Assembly (NCBI GenBank): GCA_021613535.1
Contig: CP075495.1
Span: 8,618,001-8,682,000, forward strand
Reading direction: 5' to 3'
From: Adineta vaga
Lineage: Eukaryota; Rotifera
DNA length: 64,000 nt
In this document: positions 15,528-26,269 of the stretch, in pieces
Position numbering within the stretch: position 1 is the stretch's first letter
How the letters are laid out: the number at the start of each line of letters is the position of its first letter
Notes under the pieces: model-generated
Seen by the model: only the letters and a program-made list of their open reading frames with translations
Database searches by the model: none
What the model was told of the DNA's origin: nothing
Position numbers and translations under genes: made by a program

Positions 15528-17868
15528 TTAACAGATTCTATATGGTGCTTGCCATTTCGGACTAGTTACTCGATGAATACCACGACAGTATGTATATAAA
15601 TTCGAATATACATTCAATCGTCGACGATTAGGTGACTGGACAATTCGTCGCCGGACAATTCGTCGCGGACAATTCGTCGCGGACTATTCGTCGCACGGAC
15701 AATTCGTCGCATGGACAATTCGTCGTCAGACAATTCGTCGCAAGAATAATTCGTCGCACGGACAATTCGTCGCATAATTAATTAGTTGGAACAAGATTAA
15801 CATAATATACAGGTAGAGAAGGAGAGAGAGAAATATTTGATAAAAGTGATAAAATATGTGAACCACAAGTAATTATTTTACGAAAATTGAAACATTCTAG
15901 TGGAACAAATGTAACAACAGTTAATTAAAGAAAACATCAATGACTTGAGAAAATTGTTTGCGAGGTTTTTCTGTTCAAGAGGATTTTTGTATGAATTTTC
16001 TAAAACTAGTTAAACAATAAAAATTCTAGATCATTTTGTAATTATACTAAGAACTAGTAGTACTGATTGAGGTCGTAATCTCTTACAATTTTATATGTGA
16101 TGATATTCATTCAATACTACGACCATTGATTTAAACTAATCCGAATTTTTTAAAAAAAAGTCTGGATATTTACCAACAAAACTAAGAATTTTATAACAGA
16201 ATAATAGACGTATTCGATTAAGAAGTCTGAGAAAACTAATCACGTTATTTGTAGAATATTTTTGTAGATTGGATCATTGTATCCAGCGTTATTTGATTTG
16301 AAATATGAAGAAAATTTCAGTTTTGACATCAAATATACATATTCTCTCATAATACGTTAGAAAGATTTTTCCATTTGGAAAGGTTTTCGATAGATTCTTT
16401 TTTGTAGGATTGAAATCTTTATTGTACTTCTTGACAGTTTACCCACAAGTCGGTTTTCTCTTATTTGACAAGCCATCAGAATATTAGATTTGACTTGCTG
16501 TTTCAAACAAGCTCAATAGAAATGGACTTATTCACTCACTAATTCAATAACGTATGTTGTGCTACAGTAATTAATGAGAAAGAATTTTCGACGAATTGTC
16601 TGACGACGAATTGTCCATGCGACGAATAGTCCGTGCGACGAATTGTCTTGCGACGAATTGTCTGTACGACGAATTGTCCGCGACGAATTGTCCGGCGACG
16701 AATTGTCCGGCGACGAATTGTCCTGGTGCCGACGATTAGCCCAGTCACTAAAGCCACTTTTTGATCGAAGAAGTGTGTCACATTCTCCTAAGAAATAAAA
16801 ATCTGATATAACTTTCAGAAAACCGGTATAACGTGTTCTATTCGATTCTCTTCGTTTATCATATCGATCTATATGTATAATTGGACCAGCTATACTTAAC
16901 ACTAGATTATTATTATAATGTTGATAAATATCGTTTTGAATTTTATGCGAATCAGTAGTGATGAATATTGAAGGATATGATTGCCTTAAATTTCGATCGA
17001 TGAATTCAGTCATATCTTGTGCTAAGAATTGTCGAAACGAAAGCTTTTCGTCTTTTGGTATTGTGGGATTTTGTCCAAGACGGATATGCATGCAAAGAAT
17101 GGGTTTATTCAAATTTTGTGAAGTTTTTCTTAACAATGGATCGATGGTATCAATTACAACTGATGTTGGTTTGAAGAGAAGTTCGAATATGAATGGAAAT
17201 ATCGCTTGCTGGGTTAAATGACTGGAATGAATATTAATCTGAGATTTAATCGAACGAAAAAATGGATTTTGTAAGGCTGCTGCAACATAATCACCATTTG
17301 TTGTGAGAAATACTTGATCGTACTTTGCCCATAATTTATTCATATCGATTGTCGAAATGTTCTTATATAGTTGACCAGCGTATGGGTGATGCATTGGATC
17401 TAATTTTAAAGAAGTATTTTGTCGATCAGTACGATACTGCGGTGTCCAATTGATTAGATTTGGTACAAGAAAATGTGATAAATTACAAGGATATTGCATA
17501 TCAATGATAAAACGACGTTCCATTAAAATAGCAAGAATGTATGTAGAAACAATACCACGTATTCGATCACCCCACCCACCACAATATCTCCAGCAAAAAT
17601 AAGTAAGTGTTTGAGTTGAAGTTAATTGAATGTGACGTAGTTTAGTGATATTAATATGAGAAAATTGTTGACCAAGGTAGATGAGACGTTGATTTAATCG
17701 TGCTTTGAATGGAGATATTTCTGTTTCAGATGATGTTTGACTTGTATTCGAACAGATCGTTTTTCCATTGAAATTCATTCGATTAGTATAAAATAAAAGA
17801 CATATGAGAGTGGACAGAGATATTGCTATGAAGGATAAACGATGTATCGAAAAATATCGTACTAACAT
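15528..17868 (-). CDS. Membrane glycosyltransferase (fucosyltransferase-like), interrupted by a transposon
   Basis: A single open frame from ATG 17868 encodes a type II membrane protein. It has a short cytosolic end, a signal anchor (about residues 10-27), then a lumenal domain with CWRYCGGWGDRIRGI, CMHIRLG, IFITTDSHKIQ and KSGFSDWANRR. The G-x-GDR and H-x-R-x-G motifs resemble the fucosyltransferase superfamily (O-FucT/GT23/NodZ type); substrate unknown. At codon 380 a 1,098 bp element interrupts the gene. The current frame runs into its tandem repeats and stops at 16528, giving 446 aa with about 67 element-encoded residues (Asn-Ser-Ser and Ile-Arg-Arg repeats). Beyond the element, after the second target-site copy, the original C-terminus is still visible (15621 down to the stop at 15528-15530, about 31 residues ending in APYRIC). 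Joining the two gene parts with one target copy gives exactly 411 codons, so the native frame is undamaged apart from the insertion. Confidence 0.8.
15632..15772 (+). repeat. Left terminal arm, nine GACAATTCGTCG-type units
   Basis: Tandem array of about nine imperfect 13-16 bp units, inverted relative to 16589-16729 and of equal length (141 bp). Confidence 0.92.
16589..16729 (-). repeat. Right terminal arm, nine GACAATTCGTCG-type units
   Basis: Inverted counterpart of the left arm. On the minus strand it is read in the glycosyltransferase frame and encodes a repetitive Asn-Ser-Ser/Ile-Arg-Arg tail. Confidence 0.92.
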
Positions 17869-19497
17869 TTCTTTTGTTCTAGTATAAGAATGGAAATTTT
17901 ATCACAAATTCTTCTGTCATTGTTTTTCCATTTATTATAATTAATCTACATAAAAAAATATAAAGAAAAAAAATTTCTTCCAGAAACATAATTGAAAAGG
18001 TCGATTTTAGGTACATCAAATGTATAAATAAGTCTACATAGTTCTTTTATGAATACGATATTTGTTTGCTTAGTCACTCATTTTGAAGTAATCTAACGAT
18101 TAACGCTGAATGAAATCAAGGATAAACTATAAATTCATCTAACTTCATTCAATTTAGTGAAAAGACAAAAAATTAAATTTCAGTTCACTAGCAATAGCAA
18201 ACAGAAACATATTTGAAGTATAATCCACTTTCGCTTTGCTGTATTTGTTCAAGCATCCATGATAAATGCTGTTTAAAAGGAAGAAATTTGATTACTTTGA
18301 CGAAGAAGTGCATTATATTCTTTCAATCGAAGTTTAGAAAAACATATAATAAATCTGTCAAATATGTATCTAAAGTATTAATCGAAAAGCATTACATTTG
18401 AATTCAATCTGTTTGTTTCTATACATTCAGATAAAAATTCTGACAAAACAATCAAAGAATAGTTCTTTCAATTTATTAACAGATTCAAATGATATTTTTG
18501 AGCATAATTCTCAGGTTATGAAAATAATTATTACAGCCTATATTATTCGATTTGCTAGTATTTTTAAGTTTAAGTAAACTAATTAGTTGCACTTCTCTGA
18601 AATGGATACTTATAAAGGTGAGACAAAACACGATACAATATTTACCGAACATGGAATGATTCTATAACACATAAAAATAAAAATGAGAACATAGAATGAA
18701 ACATATACAATCATGTTCTTGAGGATAGATATAATCGATTACACACTAATATATGTTAAGTAATACCATAATTTCAACAGTAAATGAATATTAGTAGAAA
18801 GTTTACTTCATAAATATTTTAGTATTTTTAAACCAAGTCGAATAATTATGAGATTTCAGCAATGAAATAGTTAAAGAGTAAGTTGATAAAGGAGAATGAA
18901 TGAATGCATATAATTACAGCAGACTTTTGGTCATAGTCGAAGAGAATAAATATAGTAGGCTTTTCTGTGTTGATTTAGTGCCGTTTATTCAAAATATTAT
19001 AAACGAGATTACATGAATCATCTTGTTTGACTACTGTAGTTCAAACTGTCCATTTCTTCCATTAGGAAGTCATTTTCGAAATCGAATAACTAAAAATGAA
19101 ATCTTTCATTCTATTCCTACTGAGTAAATTTATTGGTTTTGAAATTTACAAGAAAAGCAATTTAAAATTGCTACTTGATACTAAGTGTCATTAAAATACT
19201 TGAATTATTTTTTATTCTTACATACAAAATCAGAGAATAAAGTAAGATTCTCAGTAGGTATAGAGATGGATTTTAAAATGTGTCCGAACGCGTACACCTA
19301 TGTATAATGATTTTTGCAATAAATAATATTTCTTAGTCCAATGAATAGAAGCGAGAAATCCATATCGTTAACATAACGCTCCTTTCTAATTACAGTGAAA
19401 TAGATTAGGTATATACAACTAATACATAGTGAGTAGAGTCTTACTAAAATCTCTAAGTAATCTTGATTTTCCTATCAAATATCTTTTTATTGAAGAT
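17869..19497. other. Divergent intergenic region
   Basis: 1.6 kb between the glycosyltransferase start and the unknown membrane protein gene. It is very AT-rich, with no ORF or RNA gene I can support. A candidate splice acceptor (AG at 17879-17880) lies ten bases before the glycosyltransferase ATG. Confidence 0.5.
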
Positions 19498-20091
19498 ATG
19501 AAAATCCGAATATATTATATATTATATATTATTATTACTTGCTTAACAATTCTTCATATCATTGTCAATTTATATATCTATCGGAAATTTTCCTCACTTT
19601 ATTCTTTAAAACGTCAATCATTGTACATAATAATTGGTTGCAATGTTCATTCTGACACTGTACTAATTGAATCTTCAAAATCATCAATAAAATCGACTAT
19701 CTGTATTGATCTTTTGTTGAATGATGAAAAAGAAAACATCAAATATTCTTCACAATATGATATTCAAACAATTTATCAGCCATTATTCGTGATTGTTCTC
19801 GATGAAGAAAATAAACCGGTGACAAATATTACAGTTCATATAAAATTATTCGATTATTCATCAATTACTTTTGCACATTATACGAATGATTTTGGTGAAG
19901 TAAATTTCCATCATTTATCACGAGATCTTCATGGATTCATCGAAGCTATTTGCCCACTTTCCAAACGTTATGCGTCAATCGAAATAAAGGATACTTATCA
20001 CGTTGAAAATATAACTCTGGTATTAAAAGAACTTTCATCAATCGATTATGAAGAATATGATCCAATGGATCGAGGTTATTACGCTATTTAA
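19498..20091 (+). CDS. Unknown single-pass membrane protein
   Basis: Single-exon gene, 197 aa, starting at the first in-frame ATG; the frame is open further upstream but without an ATG. Residues 1-30 form a strongly hydrophobic segment (YYILYIIITCLTILHIIVNL), either a signal anchor or a signal peptide. A predicted beta-rich domain follows (about residues 80-175: PLFVIVLDEENKPVTNITVH, DFGEVNFHHLSRDLHGFIEA) that resembles the carboxypeptidase-regulatory/transthyretin-like sandwich fold in its 'D-x-x-x-x-P-V-x-x-x-x-V ... T-x-x-x-G' spacing. The C-terminus is acidic and Tyr-rich. I do not recognise the family. It is probably extracellular or lumenal. It converges with the glutamate receptor gene, with 111 bp between stops. 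The lack of introns and the low conservation mean it could be lineage-specific. Confidence 0.6.
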   Translation: MKIRIYYILYIIITCLTILHIIVNLYIYRKFSSLYSLKRQSLYIIIGCNVHSDTVLIESSKSSIKSTICIDLLLNDEKENIKYSSQYDIQTIYQPLFVIVLDEENKPVTNITVHIKLFDYSSITFAHYTNDFGEVNFHHLSRDLHGFIEAICPLSKRYASIEIKDTYHVENITLVLKELSSIDYEEYDPMDRGYYAI

Positions 20092-20202
20092 AAACAAATT
20101 ATCTTGTATACCTTTGTCAAAGACATGATTTTGCTGAATTAAAACTTTTCTAATCTATTTTATAAGTAAACTGTTCTTTTGAATTACATTTAAAAAGAAA
20201 TT

Positions 20203-23200
20203 TCATACATTCGAAGTATTCGTAGAGAGCAATCTTTGAACAAGATTATTCTTGTCATTGGTTTGTGGTAACTCAAGTGTATTTGAAACGTTTGTTTTTC
20301 GTTCTATACGATCTACATTTGCTGCTTGAGATAAACGACGTATTCGTTGTTGTTGTAATGGCCAATAATCAACATTATTTAATTTTTCATCAAAATCAAT
20401 TCCAGTTATAGATATTCTTAAATTTCTTCGCATGACTTCACGTATATTTTCGTTTAAATGAATTGAATCAAGTTTTGCTTTGACTAAAAATTCCAGAAAA
20501 GCAATGACCATTGCACTACCAAGACCAATAATTAATACATAAAACATTCCAGCAACATTTGCTAAATTCAATGCTGTACTTTGTTTAGAATCTTTACTTT
20601 TCGAATTTGTACATTCACTTCTTTCATAATACCATTTTTGTTTTAAACTTGCAAGAAAACCATTTTCAGTTAATTCTAAAACAGCAATATTTATTGCTTC
20701 ACGAAGATCGGAACCAAGTGGTGTACCAATTCCATAACCTTTCGCATCAATATTTTCTCCAATACGCATGGTATCACATGGTAAACGTTCATTAACATAT
20801 TCATTTAATGTTGATTCCAAAAGAAATGCAAATTTACCTTTCGATCGTCGAACTTTTTCAATACCTTCACGATTGGATGTCACGAATACATCATCCTTAC
20901 GTTGTTGCATAAAATTCCACATACGTTTAAATATGGGAATTGTTGATTTATTAAAAAACGACATTGTTGAACCACCTTTCAATGTTCCATAGTAAATTTC
21001 CGTTTGTTTTGATAGATCTTCAACAGTTTCGATTGGTGTTACTAATTTTTCTACAGTTAAAAAGGCAGCTAAATTAGCAGTATAAGATGAAACAAGAATT
21101 AAACTAAAAAACCACCAAGCACTTGTCACTACTCGACCTATCGAATGCAAAACAAATTAATCATCAATTTCAGTTGACAAATGTATTCATACCTGACATT
21201 GATCGTGGTAAAAGATCAACACCTTGATGCATAAAAGCCGCAAAAGAGAAAAATAATGAATTTTGTAATGAAAATTTATTTCGTGGACGAGCATCAGATT
21301 CATTTTCAAAATACCATTCATAAGCAGAAAATCGACTAACAAGAAATAAGATCAAACTAATTAATAAATAGGAAAGAATAACACAAATCCAAATTTCTGT
21401 CGATAATGGATCCATAAATGAAAATACGCCAGGTTTTTGTTTCTCAGGTTTACGTATCATTATTGATATACCTAATTCAATAAATGGTTTAGAAAAATCT
21501 ACTGCTTTTTCTCGTGCACCATTGATTGTTAATGATGCTATTGATAGATCAGCTTTACGATTCACTAATGCACCAACCATACCATCCCAATCACCTTTTT
21601 CAATTTCATTTCCATATTTTGTTTCAATGAGAAATTTGTAAGGTAAATTTAATTTTTCATGACATATTGCATAGGCTAAATCAACACAATAACCTTCGAC
21701 ACGAGATGGATCAAGAATAGTGCCAGGTGCTATACTTTTCTCCGTTAATGTATCGTTAAAATTTCGTTTTAACATCATAAATGGTTCATCGAATATAGTA
21801 ACAATTAAACGTGTTCGATTATCGAATATGATTCGTGAACGATATGTTGAATTATCAGATATCTAAGAAGAAAAAGAAAAAAACTAAGTTCAAATCAATC
21901 GAATCTAATCTATACCTGTAATATATTTGGTGTTTGAAAAAATCCAATATGACTCGGCATTTCATTTCCTGTAACACGATACACATCAAATGTATAATTA
22001 ATTCGTTGACCAGTTATATTCGAAAATTGTATATAGCCTGTTAAACCTTGAAACTGTGTATCAAGTAAATATTTTAAATAGATATCTCCTGATGACCATG
22101 CTTGAATTTGTTTAGTTCGACAATTAATTCCTGGTGTTAAATCATTATAAAATTTTCCTTGTCGATAAACTTTAAGTTTTTCTCGAATATTATCCGAAGC
22201 AATTAACATTCGATTAATTGTGCGTAATAATGTTTCCCATGCATCGGCTAATAATAACGATTCAGTTGTAAGAAGATTCTTCTCTTTTAATTGTTGAATA
22301 TATTTTTCATTTGTTTGATTATTAGAATAAGATGGTAACGTAAAATAAGTAACATTAACACCACCATAACGAAAATAAGTCATATCAAGATATTCTGCAT
22401 TTAAAGAAAGTAATATATAATGATAATCTGATGTTGTCATACCACGATGTTTGATTTTATCCATAACAATATGATAGGTAGAAAATGTTTGAAAATCTAA
22501 AACAATATAACGACCAGAAGTTCTTCGATTCGAATTCATTGATGGTAAGACACGTCGAGATCTATCGGTAATATATTCAACATTTTGTAGTAGATCATAG
22601 GAATCATCTGGATCATCTAGAAATCGACTGTAGATTTTGAAATTTTGTGTAGAACTGAATGTTTGAATTTGCATTAATTGTTTTAAACGATAAGCACCAT
22701 GTGAACCATCATAAATATAAACAAGATCAGTTATTTGATAACGACGTATCAATGCTATTAACGCTGGAATTAGATCAGGCATGAATGAAATTGAAAAATT
22801 ATTTTTTAGAAAATTATAATTATTCGTTAAACTTAGAAATGGTACTTGATACGACGAACAAAAATCTGATATCCAATCAAAATCATCAATATCTATATGA
22901 CCGATTAATGACATAATACCGTTTGATAATTGATCGCATAATGTTGTCCATGTATCAATATTTGTATTATTCAAATCTAAGATATTAAAGATTTCAGTTA
23001 TATTATATTGAAAACGTCGTTCAAGTTTATTGAAAATATATTGACGAGCTAATGGATTTATTTGCATATAAAATTCACGATCTGGTCCATAAAACATTGA
23101 ACCTAGAGAATAAATTTTTGTTTAGTAGATTTATTTTTTGTTAAAAAGATTTTCAACTCTTACCAACTGGTATATTTAAAATCATTTCAACAAATTTTAT

Positions 23201-23239
23201 ATGTACAAAAGAAATAAATATTATTGAATTGAAATGCAT
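20203..23239 (-). CDS. Ionotropic glutamate receptor (AMPA/kainate type)
   Basis: Four exons: 23164-23239, 21916-23102, 21193-21862 and 20203-21137, giving 955 aa. In order: signal peptide (about 1-25), amino-terminal domain, S1 (from about 430, [12 protein letters not shown]), M1 ([16 protein letters not shown]), pore loop ([16 protein letters not shown]), M3 with the gating motif [12 protein letters not shown]2 ([28 protein letters not shown]), M4 ([20 protein letters not shown]) and a cytosolic tail. Glutamate-binding residues are present: Arg538 in [17 protein letters not shown], Thr533, the Ser-Thr pair in GGSTMSFF and Glu in LLESTLNEY. Two features are unusual. The Q/R site (residue 633) is His, where Gln or Arg is usual, and the Pro before LTI is Ser531. 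It should form a glutamate-gated cation channel in neurons or sensory cells. AMPA versus kainate class is not resolved. Confidence 0.95.
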
Positions 23240-23941
23240 AGATAAGAAATAAAAGGAAAAATATTTTGAACTTAGTTCTTCTTCTTTTTTTTCTGTTCTC
23301 TCTATCGTTAAGATGCTGTCAAGAACATGAAATGCGATCGTCGCATGTTTTATTCCGCTAGATTAGTGCTCATCATATGAATATAGTTCTTTTCTATGTC
23401 GATTTGATGCGATAAGAGAATTCAATACTATCTTGCGTTCGTTCTTGTCAACCAATGCATCATCAAGTAACAACATAAGAAAAGAAAATCCAGTTATTAT
23501 TATTAATATATTTCTTTAAGTAGCTGCTTTACTCAGCACACAAATCCTTCTCTTTTCTCTCCTATACAATCCATTATCATTGAAGTAGAACACTTATCGA
23601 ATCATTTTTGTTCTCTTCGTCGTCGTCGTCTTCTTCTTCTTCTTCTTTCTTGTGTGCTTAGCCACTTTAGTGATTGATCATCAAAGGAACAATATTTTTC
23701 ATTGTGAACAAGAAAAAAAAATCCTCATAAATTAGTTCTTGCATATAAACGAGATATCTTCTCTCTTTTATCTCTTATTTATTGACATTTACTAAGCATA
23801 TGTTTTAAATGATATTAAATCAATGTGACACTAAATTTCTATTCAATTATGTCGTTTCAATTCCCCAAAGAGTAAAAAAAAAAGAAAAACAATAAATATC
23901 ACACAAAATTAAAATCAAACAATGATGAATTCATTTGTTCT
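23240..23941. promoter_or_regulatory. Upstream region of the glutamate receptor gene
   Basis: 0.7 kb between the ERGIC2 stop and the glutamate receptor start on the same strand. It holds a TTC/GTC trinucleotide-rich stretch near 23615-23650. It is long enough for an independent promoter, unlike the tight spacing of the genes upstream. Nothing else is identifiable. Confidence 0.4.
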
Positions 23942-26238
23942 TTACATCACTGATGATGAGTCGGGTGTTATACCAATAGCAACCGTTGATGTATTATCAT
24001 CATTGATCGATTTTCTTTTAATATCAGTTAACAATGGAATATTTGTTGCACATTGTTTGAATGTGGCATCATAAATGACACTGATTAAACTATGAATCAT
24101 TCCTAGAGACAATTTTCTTTATTTAAAATGAAACTTAAATTATTAATTTCATTACCTGATGTAGCATAAACTCCACCGAAAATACCAGCAATTTCAACTA
24201 ATAATAACAAATAAGATCGATGAACTTCTTTGACAGCTATTTTCAAAGGACTAATTTCATATCGAATAAATATTCCGGGAATACCATGACTACCGCTTAC
24301 ATGATTGACATTTCTAGTCTGAATGAAATTAAACATTATTGAATAATTTTATTCGACAGATTGAATACCTTTTCTGTGACAGCATATTGATATGTTTCAA
24401 CATCTGCATAACTCGTCTGTACAGCAGTTGGGACAACTTCAAGAAAATATTGAAAAATTTGTGAACCTTTTAAGAGGAAACTTTTTATAGATTAAATCAA
24501 TCGATTAACGAATATGCTTTTGTTTACTTGTATTTGCTATTTTTAAATCACCATTCAATGGTTGAATGAGACCTGGTGTTGGTAATCCAAATGACAGATG
24601 ATCAATTCGATGTGAAAAATTCAATGCTAAAATCATTGATAGAATTTTTACTAATCTAATTATAGAAACATTCACCAACCCGTATTCTGTGTTCCCATTG
24701 GACTTATATGTGCATGAGCGCCCATAAATGAAAATGCTCTAGATAATTAGAAAATGAAAACATACGATACCAATAACCCGAAGAAAAACAACCGATAATT
24801 AATGAATAGCTTATGAAAATACTCGAGAATAAAACATGCCTTCAATTTGAGCGAGATATTGAATATTAAGAGAATGACTATGTCTTGAATCTTCATGAAA
24901 ATCTTTCTGATCGAATCTGTTAGCAATAGATTTGTATGAAATAACGACAACTTTTATTAAATAAAAAAAAGAAGAAAATTATAACATACTTTCCAAGAAT
25001 GATATGGAAATTGCCAGCAAGTTTATTGACTTCCAATGTACCATGAAGTCGACATGCATCATGTGGTCGATTTAATTTCACTTCTCTAAAACGAACAATT
25101 TGATTGTTCTGTTAATAATTTACTTATTCATCTAATCAACGAGAATCTCTTGAAGAAGAAAAACTGAATTCATTCTTTTGTTTCTATTTATAGAATTTGG
25201 AAAACGACTTTTTTAACTTCGAGAGATCAACATTGCTAGAAGCTATATAGAAATTTATACGAAGAAGTAGGTTATTAAGTCTATCTATCGAACGATATGA
25301 CATCTTTTGTCGTTAGAAACGGTTAATTGAATTTTGTAATCAAATTATCTACTGTTCATTTTCTCGGCTGTCAGAACAATTATTTTGAATACTACAATAA
25401 GCCATTCTTTATTGAGATAAATTATTGAATTGGAAAAGATCGAAAGTAAAATTCGATGCTACTATGTAAATACAAACCTTTCAGGTAATTGTTCAAGTGT
25501 ATGACCATTTAACCAAAGTAAATCGTGAATAGCATGATATTGTTCGCGTAACATTTGATAACCCAATTGTAAACGATTAAAAGCGAGTTTTTGCTGAGGA
25601 GATAATTCAAACCATGTATCTTCTTCATTTAATTTACCACTAATAAACAAGAAAATGAGGAAAATGATTATCTAAGCAGAAAAATGATTACCTTTCCATT
25701 GGATTTGTATTAGTAATATCGAGTACATCAGAGCCAATTACTAATAAATCAAATTAAGAATAAGAATAACTGATTCGTGCTTCTTTTTTTCTACGGTTAT
25801 AGAGAGAAAATCAGTCATCCTGAAATACTCTATGTAAATAGTACAGTTTATATTGTACTATTGTTCTTACAAAGTATTCACTATTATTATTATTATTATA
25901 GATTTACCTGAACAACCCATTGCAATAGTCATATCAACATTAATTTTTAATTTACTATCATGATCCCAATCTACATCATAATCGTATCTGAGTGTATTAG
26001 TTTGAAATGTAGCAATATGTATAATACTAAGACAGATTACAACAATAATTGTGATAATTGAAACTACATATAACATAAACATAATAAACTTTCATTTTAC
26101 ATAGATAAAATCAAGCTTACTCGTTCCACCTGTATTTGTTGGTTGTTTAAAATCATTTTCAACTTTAACAAATGCATCTAATTCACGTACTATTTCAATA
26201 GGTATAATCGGTTTTCGGCGTTGTCTAATAGTAGTCAT
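23942..26238 (-). CDS. ERGIC2: ER-Golgi intermediate compartment protein 2
   Basis: Ten exons: 26121-26238, 25908-26063, 25692-25740, 25478-25639, 24990-25085, 24680-24738, 24528-24626, 24369-24466, 24156-24318 and 23942-24102, giving 386 aa (human ERGIC2 is 377). Order: cytosolic start with IVRELDAFVKV, first membrane helix (ITIIVVICLSIIHIATF), lumenal region (LKINVDMTIAMGC; ELSPQQKLAFNRLQ; CRLHGTLEVNKLAGNFHI; FSHRIDHLSFG; GSHGIPGIFIRYEISPLKI), second helix (LLLLVEIAGIFGGVYATSG) and a short cytosolic tail. This matches the ERGIC2/Erv41 subunit of the Erv41-Erv46 cargo receptor that cycles between ER and Golgi. The ATG directly follows a pyrimidine-rich stretch ending in AG (26239-26240). The upstream gene's stop is only 31 bp away, so this mRNA is probably made by trans-splicing from a polycistron. 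Confidence 0.94.
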
Positions 26239-26269
26239 CTAAAAAAACATGAAATTAACATTCGAATTT
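26239..26269 (-). promoter_or_regulatory. Intercistronic spacer with probable trans-splice acceptor
   Basis: Thirty-one bases separate the stop of the WD40 gene from the ERGIC2 ATG. The spacer ends in catgttttttAG immediately before the ATG. There is no room for a promoter. Spliced-leader trans-splicing is known in bdelloid rotifers, so this is read as an operon spacer; no transcript evidence is available here. Confidence 0.65.

Larger units (their letters stand above)
15632..16729. mobile_element. Non-autonomous foldback/MULE-like element
   Basis: A 1,098 bp element flanked by a perfect 10 bp direct duplication CGACGATTAG (15622-15631 and 16730-16739). Each end is a 141 bp arm (15632-15772 and 16589-16729) in inverted orientation, made of nine tandem copies of a 13-16 bp unit with core GACAATTCGTCG. 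Sequence variants of the unit occur in similar order in both arms (GGACTATTCG, then CATGGAC, then TCAGAC), so the arms share an origin. The outermost bases are GTGACTGGACAATTC on the left and GCACCAGGACAATTC on the right, read inward. The interior (15773-16588) is AT-rich without a transposase ORF. Long tandem-repeat inverted arms with a 9-11 bp target duplication are typical of foldback elements and Mutator-like elements. Family assignment is an inference. Confidence 0.85.

Noticed and set aside
15632-16729. Regularly spaced short repeats as a CRISPR array
   Set aside because: Units are contiguous tandem copies without unique spacers, sit in inverted arms and have a target-site duplication in a eukaryotic gene.
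16539-16781. ORF of Thr-Ile-Arg-Arg repeats on the minus strand
   Set aside because: It is a second reading frame through the transposon arm, with no start context or domain.
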